Shown: piece after piece, positions 6,051 to 11,400 of the stretch | Position numbering within the stretch: position 1 is the stretch's first letter | Layout: every line of letters begins with the position of its first letter | Source of the DNA: JANNSW01 sp031431235 | GTDB taxonomy: Bacteria; Pseudomonadota; Alphaproteobacteria; Rhizobiales; Hyphomicrobiaceae | Direction of reading: 5' to 3' | Assembly: GCA_031431235.1 (NCBI GenBank) | Contig: JANPDA010000310.1 | Location: forward strand, 1 to 11,400 | DNA length: 11,400 bases | Position numbers and translations under genes: made by a program | Notes under the pieces: generated by a model | What the model saw: the letters and a program-made list of their open reading frames with translations, nothing else | Told to the model about the DNA's origin: nothing | Databases searched by the model: none

Positions 6051-6214
6051 TTTTGCAGAGTTTTTCGTGCACTCCCTCCGATACACCGACGGCCGCGCCT
6101 GCGCCACATGGTCTTTCCAACGGGAGCGCATCCACCGCAATCGCGGTCTCGTGCCTTGTTGGCGCGACCCGAATCGGACTGAGGCTTCTCGATCGGAGCG
6201 ATCAGGAGCGGACC

Positions 6215-7009
6215 ATGGCCAATTTCACCACCCATATCGCCTCGGGCATTCTGGCCGGAGGCATGTTGTCGACGCTGGCCATGGCGGGATCGGCGGTCAC
6301 CCCGATCGAGGTGCTGTCGCTGACGACGACCTGCGCGCTCGGCTCCGTGCTGCCCGACATCGACCTGAAGCAGTCGCGCGCCTCCCAAGCGATGTTCTCG
6401 GGCATCGGGGTGCTGCTCGCCTTTGCGGTATTGTTCAATGTCGGGATGCAGAAGTCGATCGCCGAGATGTGGATCCTTTGGATCGGCACCTATTTGCTGG
6501 TGCGCTATGGCGGGCACAATCTGTTTCATCGCATCGCGGTGCATCGCGGCGTGTTCCATTCGTTCCTGGCGACAGCCTTGTTCGCCTTCCTCGCCGCGAT
6601 CGTGCACACGAAGCTGTTCGGCGCTTCCGCGACCTTGGGTTGGCTGGCCGCCGCCTTCATGGCGATCGGCTGCCTGCTGCATCTGGTGCTCGACGAGATC
6701 TACAGCGTCGACATCTACAACGAGCGGATCAAGGCGTCGTTCGGCTCGGCCCTGAAGCTCTACGACGGCAACCATCCGACCGGTTCAGGGCTGATGGCAA
6801 TGGCAGTGGTTGCCGCATTCCTGTTCACGCCGACGCTCGATGGGTTCGTGGGCCTCTTCACCTCCCACGATACCTGGGCCTATCTGAGCGACCGGATGCT
6901 GCCCGACGACGGCAAGTGGTTCGGAGTGCTCGGCGATGCCAATGGCGCCACCGCCACGGCCCCGACCACCGTGCCCGCAGGCACGCTCGAGGCGGTGGAG
7001 GTGCAGTAG
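6215..7009 (+). CDS. YdjM-like membrane-bound metal-dependent hydrolase
   Basis: The protein has 264 residues with several membrane segments, roughly at 10-27, 60-78, 84-97, 117-131, 140-158 and 192-206. Conserved polar motifs of the YdjM/PF04307 family are present: THIASG with His7, GSVLPDIDLKQS with Asp48 and Asp50, HRGVFHSF with His110 and His115, and HLVLDE with His156 and Asp160. These probably form a metal site at the membrane face. The NHPTGSG segment (186-192) is a further conserved-looking loop. The family's substrate is unknown; in Escherichia coli YdjM belongs to the LexA regulon, but I see no LexA box here. AGGAG at 6204-6208, 6 bases before the ATG, fixes the start. The final 25 residues, rich in Ala, Thr and Pro, form a soluble tail. 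It is transcribed divergently from the TRAP receptor gene. Confidence 0.82.
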   Translation: MANFTTHIASGILAGGMLSTLAMAGSAVTPIEVLSLTTTCALGSVLPDIDLKQSRASQAMFSGIGVLLAFAVLFNVGMQKSIAEMWILWIGTYLLVRYGGHNLFHRIAVHRGVFHSFLATALFAFLAAIVHTKLFGASATLGWLAAAFMAIGCLLHLVLDEIYSVDIYNERIKASFGSALKLYDGNHPTGSGLMAMAVVAAFLFTPTLDGFVGLFTSHDTWAYLSDRMLPDDGKWFGVLGDANGATATAPTTVPAGTLEAVEVQ

Positions 7010-7085
7010 CGCCACCCGTGTTCCGGCTTGCCAGCGCCTGCCGGCTCCCTATGGTGTGGGCGACTGATCTCATGAGGAGAGCCCA

Positions 7086-7898
7086 ATGATGAGCTGGTTC
7101 GGCGGCGGCCCGACCATCCCCGTTCTCCGCTTCACCGGACCGATCGGCATGGCGACGCCGCTTCGGCCCGGACTGTCGATCGCAACGGTCGCGGGCGCGA
7201 TCGAGCGGGCGTTTGCCATCAAGCGTGCGCCGGCAGTGGCTGTTGTCGTCAACTCGCCGGGTGGCTCGCCGGTGCAGTCGCGCCTGATCTTCCAGCGCAT
7301 CCGCGCGCTCGCCGCGGAGAAGTCGAAGCGCGTTCACGTGTTCTGCGAGGATGTGGCGGCGTCTGGCGGCTATATGCTCGCGCTCGCGGGCGACGAGATC
7401 TATGCCGATGAAAGCTCGATCGTCGGCTCGATCGGCGTGATCTCGGCGGGCTTCGGCCTCGACCGGCTGATCGAGCGCCATGGCGTCGACCGCCGTGTCT
7501 ACACCGCCGGCGAGCACAAGATGGCGCTCGACCCGTTCCAGCCCGAGAAGCCCGAGGAGATCGCGCGCTTGAAGGCGTTGCAGCGCGAGGTGCATGACGG
7601 CTTTGTTGCACTCGTGCGCGAGCGCCGCGGCGGGAAGCTCTACAGCCCGCCGGACGCGTTGTTCACCGGTGAGATCTGGACGGGCAAGCGCGCCGTCGAG
7701 TTGGGGCTGATCGACGGCATCGCCGAGTTGCGGGGAAAGATGCGCGAGCTCTATGGCGAGAAGGTGCGCCTCAAGGTGATCGCATCGGAGGGTGGCTGGC
7801 TGCGGCGCCGGCTCGGCATGACTGGTCCCGCGAGTTTGGCCGAGGATGCAATCTCGGCCGTCGAGGCGAGGCTGTTGTGGTCACGGTTCGGGCTGTAG
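7086..7898 (+). CDS. S49 family serine peptidase (SppA/SohB-like), no membrane anchor
   Basis: The peptidase has 270 residues. Family motifs are VVVNSPGGSP (53-62, oxyanion region), DVAASGGYMLAL with nucleophile Ser93, SSIVGSIGVIS (110-120), and AGEHKMALDPF with general base Lys145, so the Ser-Lys dyad is complete. The later FTGEIWTGKRAVELGLIDGI segment (193-212) is the standard C-terminal part of one SppA domain. SppA and SohB proteins usually have an N-terminal signal anchor that places them in the membrane. Here the protein begins MMSWFGGGPTIPVLRFTGPI with no hydrophobic anchor, so it may be cytoplasmic or only peripheral. AGGAG at 7075-7079 lies 6 bases before the first of two adjacent ATGs (7086, 7089). 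It follows the YdjM-like gene by 76 bases in the same direction and may share its transcript, though this is not shown. Confidence 0.9.
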   Translation: MMSWFGGGPTIPVLRFTGPIGMATPLRPGLSIATVAGAIERAFAIKRAPAVAVVVNSPGGSPVQSRLIFQRIRALAAEKSKRVHVFCEDVAASGGYMLALAGDEIYADESSIVGSIGVISAGFGLDRLIERHGVDRRVYTAGEHKMALDPFQPEKPEEIARLKALQREVHDGFVALVRERRGGKLYSPPDALFTGEIWTGKRAVELGLIDGIAELRGKMRELYGEKVRLKVIASEGGWLRRRLGMTGPASLAEDAISAVEARLLWSRFGL

Positions 7899-7922
7899 CC
7901 TGCCGGCCAGGGCGCTGTTTTT
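7898..7922 (+). terminator. Possible weak terminator after the S49 peptidase gene
   Basis: Directly after the TAG, CCTG and CAGG enclose CCGGC to form a short stem (7899-7911), followed by six bases and then a run of five T (7918-7922). The stem is only 4 base pairs and the T-run is displaced, so termination would be partial at best. Readthrough into the CoA-transferase gene is plausible. Confidence 0.25.
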
Positions 7923-7957
7923 CTGATTGTGCAACCGAACTCCGACGGAGACACGTC

Positions 7958-9178
7958 ATGCAGCCGTTTGCGGGCATCAAGGTCGTCGATTTCACCCATG
8001 TGCTGGCGGGTCCCTTCTGCACCTATCAGCTCGCCGTGCTGGGCGCCGACGTGATCAAGATCGAGCCGCCCGACGATCCCGACATGATGCGCCCCGAGGG
8101 GCACAGCGCTGCGATGGGGGCGCAGGGGCGGGGCACCCAGTTCATCTGCCAGAACGGCAACAAGCGCTCGCTGGCGTTGGATCTGCGCAGCGAAGGCGGA
8201 CGCGAGGTGGCGCGCCGGCTCGTCGCCAAAGCCGACGTGCTGGTCGAGAACTACCGCAAGGGCGTGCTCGATGGCTTTGGGCTCGGCTATGCGCAAGCTG
8301 CCAAGCTGAAGCCTGACCTCGTCTACTGCTCGATGACCGGCTTCGGCCATACCGGCCCCAAGGCCGGCCACGTCGCCTACGACAATGTGATCCAGGCCTA
8401 TTCCGGTTTGATGGCGGCGACCGGCTCGCGCGAGGTCAGCCCACTCCGCGTCGGCCCGCCCGTGCTCGACTACGGGACCGGCTCGCAGGCAGCCTTTGCC
8501 ATTGCTGCCGCCCTGTTCCAGCGCTCGCGAACGGGGGAAGGCCAGAAGATCGACGTCGCCATGGCGGATGCCGCGCTGATGTTGATGACGACGACGGTGA
8601 TGGATTCCCAGATGCTCGGCGAGACGCCGCTCCCCGCCGGCAATTTCAACCCCGACCGGCCTCACTACAGCTGCTACCCGACGGCCGATGGTCAGCTGGT
8701 CCTCGGCGCTTTCACCGTGCGCCAGATCAGGAAGCTCTGGACTGCGCTCGGGCGCCCCGAGCTCGATCGCGAGATCGAGGGCCTGTCACTGCATCAGGCG
8801 TTGCAGCGCTTCGCGGCGCGCGATGGCGAGCTGCTGGCGCGGATCTTCGCGACCAAACCGGCCGACTACTGGGAAGTGCTGCTCAATCAGGCCGGCGTGC
8901 CGGCAGCGCGCGTCCGGCGCATGCATGAGACCTTGGCGCACCCCCAGGTCGCCTCGCGCTCGGTCCTGCAGGCGGCCGAGAAGGTGCCGGAGACGGGGAT
9001 GATGCTGAAATCCCCGGTCGCCGCTTTCGGCTATCTGAAGGATGGCCCGTCGCTCAGCCGCCCCGCTCCAGCGCTCGGCGAGCATACCGCGGAGGTGATG
9101 GCCGAGCTCGGGTTCTCGGGCGCGGAGATCGAACGGCTCGAGCAGGCCGGCGCGGTCCGTGGGCGGGCTCCGAGCTGA
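7958..9178 (+). CDS. CaiB/BaiF (family III) CoA-transferase
   Basis: The protein has 406 residues, typical of family III CoA-transferases, which move CoA between an acyl-CoA donor and a carboxylic acid through a glutamyl/aspartyl-CoA mechanism. The opening GIKVVDFTHVLAGPFCTYQLA (6-26), GADVIKIEPP (29-38), NGNKRSLALDL (66-76), ENYRKGVLDGFGLGY (97-111) and SMTGFGHTGP (125-134) are classic family blocks. The catalytic aspartate is Asp171 in PPVLDYGTGSQAAF. GEHTAEVMAELGFS near 375-388 is the usual C-terminal block. The acid it activates cannot be told from sequence. I use the ATG at 7958 because CGGAG lies 7 bases before it and family similarity begins at once; the in-frame ATG at 7877 is inside the preceding gene. 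It ends convergent with the peroxidase gene, with about 117 bases between the stops. Confidence 0.93.
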   Translation: MQPFAGIKVVDFTHVLAGPFCTYQLAVLGADVIKIEPPDDPDMMRPEGHSAAMGAQGRGTQFICQNGNKRSLALDLRSEGGREVARRLVAKADVLVENYRKGVLDGFGLGYAQAAKLKPDLVYCSMTGFGHTGPKAGHVAYDNVIQAYSGLMAATGSREVSPLRVGPPVLDYGTGSQAAFAIAAALFQRSRTGEGQKIDVAMADAALMLMTTTVMDSQMLGETPLPAGNFNPDRPHYSCYPTADGQLVLGAFTVRQIRKLWTALGRPELDREIEGLSLHQALQRFAARDGELLARIFATKPADYWEVLLNQAGVPAARVRRMHETLAHPQVASRSVLQAAEKVPETGMMLKSPVAAFGYLKDGPSLSRPAPALGEHTAEVMAELGFSGAEIERLEQAGAVRGRAPS

Positions 9179-9202
9179 GATTGCCCATCCGGCTTTCGAG
9201 AG

Positions 9203-9239
9203 AAAAGAGGCGCCGCTGCGATGTCGCAGTCGGCGCCTC
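9203..9239 (-). terminator. Intrinsic terminator of the peroxidase gene
   Basis: GAGGCGCCG at 9207-9215 pairs fully with CGGCGCCTC at 9231-9239, and CTGCG/CGCAG continue the stem after a one-base bulge, leaving an ATGT loop. Read on the minus strand the stem is followed directly by TTTTCTCT. It lies 57 bases after the peroxidase stop at 9296. On the plus strand no T-run follows, so it serves chiefly the minus strand, though the stem could also hinder transcripts coming from the CoA-transferase gene. The rest of 9179-9295 shows nothing more. Confidence 0.8.
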
Positions 9240-9295
9240 GGCCATCCGGTGACGCGCTCAGGGGAGGAGCTATGCGTGCAACCGGATCGCGGTCC

Positions 9296-11400
9296 TCAAA
9301 GAAAGATGTCGTGGGAGGCCGGCACGAAGCCGATCCCCTTGATGACGAGCACGTCCGAGCCGCCGAGGTCGATCCTCAGGTCGCCGGCGCTGGTCACGCG
9401 CATGCTCTGGACCTCGCCCGAGATCAGGTCGATCTTGTCGGTACCGAGGTTGAAATCGTGGATCGTGTCCCGGCGATAGCCATCGCCATAGACGAAGACG
9501 TCATGGCCACGGCCGCCCCAGAGCTCGTCGCAGCTCTCGCCACCATCGACCGTGTCGTTGCCGGATCCGCCCTGGAGGCTGTCGCGGCCGAGCCCGCCGG
9601 AAACCAGATCATCGCCGTTGCCGCCCTGGACCGTGTCCCGGCCGGCGTCGCCGGCAACCGTATCGTTGCCCGACATGCCCCACAGCTCGTCGCTGCCGGT
9701 CTCGCCATGCATCATGTCCCGACCGACGCCGCCGTTCAGGTAGTCGCCGCCTTTGCCGCCATAGAGGTCGTCATCGCCGGCAAAGCCATAGAGGTAATCG
9801 GCGCCGCCCCATCCGATCACGAGGTCCGCGCCGCCATTGCCCTGCATGACGTCGGCCGTGCCGGAGCCGCTCATCCGCTCGTGGGTGATGAAGGCGTCGT
9901 CCTGGAAGTACTCGATCCCGCTGGTGCGCTTGATGATATCGGAGAGCGAGGTTCCCTCGACCTCGGCCAGCAGGTCGGGCAGGTCCTTCAGGCGCTCCTC
10001 GTAGTAGTACTTGTCGCCGTCGCGCAGCACCTCGAACTGATAGGCAAGGATCGCGCGGAAGGTCTCGCCGACCATGGCGCCGCGGACATTGTCCTCGGCG
10101 AGGCCGCCGATCCACAGGTCGACATTGTCGATCGAGCCGTAAGCCGCAACGAACTTGGCGACGACTGCCGGGTTGGACGAGATGGCATCGAAGCTGTCGT
10201 AGCGGGCGAGCCCGAGAGCTTCCCGCACATCGTTCAACGGTGGAATGCCGTGATCGCGGCCGCGCATGATGTTGAGGAAGGCGAGGTCCTTGGAGCCCGG
10301 CACGAAGATCAGATTGCGGACACCGTCGACGATCGTCTCGTCGAACTCCTGTGCCATATGACCGGCGAGGCCGCGGATCATCGACTCGACGCCGCCGACT
10401 TGAGCGAGTTGATGGGGCTGGAAAAAGGCGTCACCGAGCGGGATCGAGCTGTCGTCGCCCTTCTCGCCCGCAGCCTCTAGCGCGCTCGGCAGCAAGGTAT
10501 GACCGAGGCGGAAGGCCGCGGTCGCGAACTCGTGGGTGACGCGCGGATCGACGTTCGAGTCATAGCCTTCGTAGGCGCCAAGCCCGTTCTTGCCGATCAG
10601 GATCGGCAGCCACTCCTGGTAGATGACGTGCTGCATCTCGGCCTCGACGATGACGCGGGCCGCCTGGAAGGTCTGCTCGTCGCTCCATTCCGGATGCAGC
10701 GCCTCGAGGCGATCGACCTGGAAGTTGTGCTCGCGCAGCCAGATGGTGTGGACGGAGGTGAGTGCGATGTTCTCGGGTGCACGGATGTCGCCGGCGACCT
10801 GCAGCGCCGGATTGGCGCCGCCGGCGACGATCGGCAAGCCGCCGACATTGTTGGGATTGATGCCGGGATTGTCGGCGATGATCTGGCCGCGTGTCGGCAG
10901 GTTTTCGCCATCGCTGACGAGGAGCTTCGCGCCCGTGCCACCGTTGGCGCGGAGCAGCTTGGTCATGTCGGCATGCGAGCCGTAGATCTCGCTGGCGTCG
11001 AGGAAGCTCGTCAGCACGTTGGCATGTTGGCGCGGATCGTCGTCGCCCGAGCCCGACATGAAGAAGGAGCGGCGGAAGGTGAGCGTGGCCGTCGGGTTAT
11101 CGCCGCCGGGCCCGAACTGGGGGTCGTCGCCGGGAACCGGGATGTTGACGATCTCACCCGCGTTGTCGAGCGCGAGGTCGAGATCGTGGTCGACGAGCTG
11201 GCCGAAGAAGGTGAAGAGGTCGTTGGCCTGCACCTCGTTGTGGGTCTCGCCGGTCTGGGCGGCAATCTTGTTGGAGATGTCGCGCGCGTTCTCGCGCTCG
11301 TCCATCTGGCCCTGGCCGTCGGTGTAGAGCGGCTCGGCGATGCGCGCGAAGGCGCCGAAGGACTTGCCGAGGTCGCCGGGCGCGTTGCCCGTGCCGTCCT
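9296..11400 (-). CDS. Animal-type haem peroxidase with RTX repeats (5' end outside window)
   Basis: The frame is open to the right edge, so the N-terminus is missing; 701 codons are visible. It opens with GKSFGAFARIAEPLYTDGQG, then carries the signatures of animal/peroxinectin-type haem peroxidases: LVDHDLDL with the distal His (codon 11186-11188) and its preceding haem-linking Asp, LTSFLDASEIYGS calcium site, AGDIRAPE with catalytic Arg and haem-linking Glu, HTIWLREHN, AFRLGHTLLP with the proximal His, and MRGRDHGIPPLNDVR. All key residues known from myeloperoxidase are therefore present. The C-terminus holds 14 RTX nonapeptides and a final DTIHDFNLGTDKIDL segment ending HDIFL, typical of type I secretion substrates. 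The protein is probably exported without a signal peptide and folds in calcium outside the cell. It would oxidise small substrates with hydrogen peroxide. No secretion genes lie in the window. The ATG at 11305 is internal, not the start. Confidence 0.93.
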   Translation of the reverse strand, partial: DGTGNAPGDLGKSFGAFARIAEPLYTDGQGQMDERENARDISNKIAAQTGETHNEVQANDLFTFFGQLVDHDLDLALDNAGEIVNIPVPGDDPQFGPGGDNPTATLTFRRSFFMSGSGDDDPRQHANVLTSFLDASEIYGSHADMTKLLRANGGTGAKLLVSDGENLPTRGQIIADNPGINPNNVGGLPIVAGGANPALQVAGDIRAPENIALTSVHTIWLREHNFQVDRLEALHPEWSDEQTFQAARVIVEAEMQHVIYQEWLPILIGKNGLGAYEGYDSNVDPRVTHEFATAAFRLGHTLLPSALEAAGEKGDDSSIPLGDAFFQPHQLAQVGGVESMIRGLAGHMAQEFDETIVDGVRNLIFVPGSKDLAFLNIMRGRDHGIPPLNDVREALGLARYDSFDAISSNPAVVAKFVAAYGSIDNVDLWIGGLAEDNVRGAMVGETFRAILAYQFEVLRDGDKYYYEERLKDLPDLLAEVEGTSLSDIIKRTSGIEYFQDDAFITHERMSGSGTADVMQGNGGADLVIGWGGADYLYGFAGDDDLYGGKGGDYLNGGVGRDMMHGETGSDELWGMSGNDTVAGDAGRDTVQGGNGDDLVSGGLGRDSLQGGSGNDTVDGGESCDELWGGRGHDVFVYGDGYRRDTIHDFNLGTDKIDLISGEVQSMRVTSAGDLRIDLGGSDVLVIKGIGFVPASHDIFL
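9491..9868 (-). repeat. Fourteen tandem RTX nonapeptide repeats
   Basis: This 378-base stretch encodes exactly 14 uninterrupted nine-residue units of the form GGxGxDxxx, for example GGKGGDYLN, GGNGDDLVS and GGSGNDTVD. The aspartate at position 6 is present in all 14. Such units stack as a calcium-binding parallel beta-roll. The period at DNA level is 27 bases but the units are diverged, so this is a protein repeat rather than a recent DNA duplication. Unit 13 (GGESCDELW) carries a cysteine. Confidence 0.93.

Noticed and set aside
6191..6203. GATCG-GAG-CGATC inverted repeat beside the YdjM ribosome-binding site
   Set aside because: The 5-base stem with a 3-base loop is common by chance in GATC-rich DNA, and no known operator matches.
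4763..6214. Upstream extension of the YdjM-like frame
   Set aside because: It lies antisense to the TRAP receptor and reads as charged low-complexity protein. The ATG at 6215 has a strong ribosome-binding site and starts the family motif THIASG.
6035..6775. Upstream extension of the TRAP receptor frame
   Set aside because: It is antisense to the YdjM-like gene; the Tat signal peptide begins at 6034 with AGGGAGG before it.
7018..7027. GTGTTCCGG resembling the MITE end
   Set aside because: No CTAG precedes it and no inverted partner is nearby, so it is a chance 9-base match.
9491..9868. Regular repeats considered as a CRISPR array
   Set aside because: The 27-base units are contiguous without spacers, diverged, and encode RTX nonapeptides in frame.
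9221..10480. 419-codon plus-strand frame with valine- and alanine-rich repeats
   Set aside because: It is the mirror of the RTX repeats and the peroxidase domain; the repeat pattern comes from the 27-base period on the other strand.

Overview
The window is high-GC DNA from what looks like an alphaproteobacterium, probably free-living. This is inferred from the DUF4169/RHH_4 gene pair, a TakP-like TRAP solute-binding protein, CaiB/BaiF and SDR enzymes, and an IS630 remnant. No RNA gene or species marker is present, so the genus cannot be named.

Layout. Positions 1-309 hold no intact gene, only a tryptophan-rich open stretch that may be the tail of a broken gene. At 310-740 two small genes (DUF4169, then a ribbon-helix-helix protein) overlap by ATGA. 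A mobile-element scar follows. It consists of an IS630 transposase N-terminus cut off after 51 codons (830-982), a good sigma70-type promoter lying across the cut, a small secreted protein (1073-1474), and a 132-bp MITE-like element (1573-1704) with 26-bp imperfect terminal inverted repeats and CTAG/TA termini.

The MITE sits just upstream of a two-gene unit: a proline iminopeptidase-like hydrolase (1744-2715) and an SDR oxidoreductase (2728-3477). Convergent with these, on the minus strand, is a unit made of a Tat-exported TakP-like TRAP substrate-binding protein (4922-6034) followed by a divergent glutamine synthetase paralogue (3484-4830). A GC-rich hairpin lies between them. The pair suggests periplasmic capture of an organic acid alongside cytoplasmic ATP-dependent amide formation, but the TRAP membrane subunits are not in the window.

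Divergently from dctP run a YdjM-like membrane metal-dependent hydrolase (6215-7009), an S49 peptidase without signal or membrane segment (7086-7898), and a CaiB/BaiF CoA-transferase (7958-9178). Finally, a minus-strand gene that runs off the right edge (9296-11400) encodes an animal-type haem peroxidase fused to 14 uninterrupted RTX nonapeptides, so it is probably secreted by a type I system. It ends in a clear intrinsic terminator.

Most genes are of recognisable families. I see no CRISPR array, prophage, tRNA or rRNA, and no obviously new multi-gene system. The best leads are the MITE, the IS-edge hybrid promoter, the altered glutamine synthetase beside the TRAP receptor, and the peroxidase-RTX fusion.
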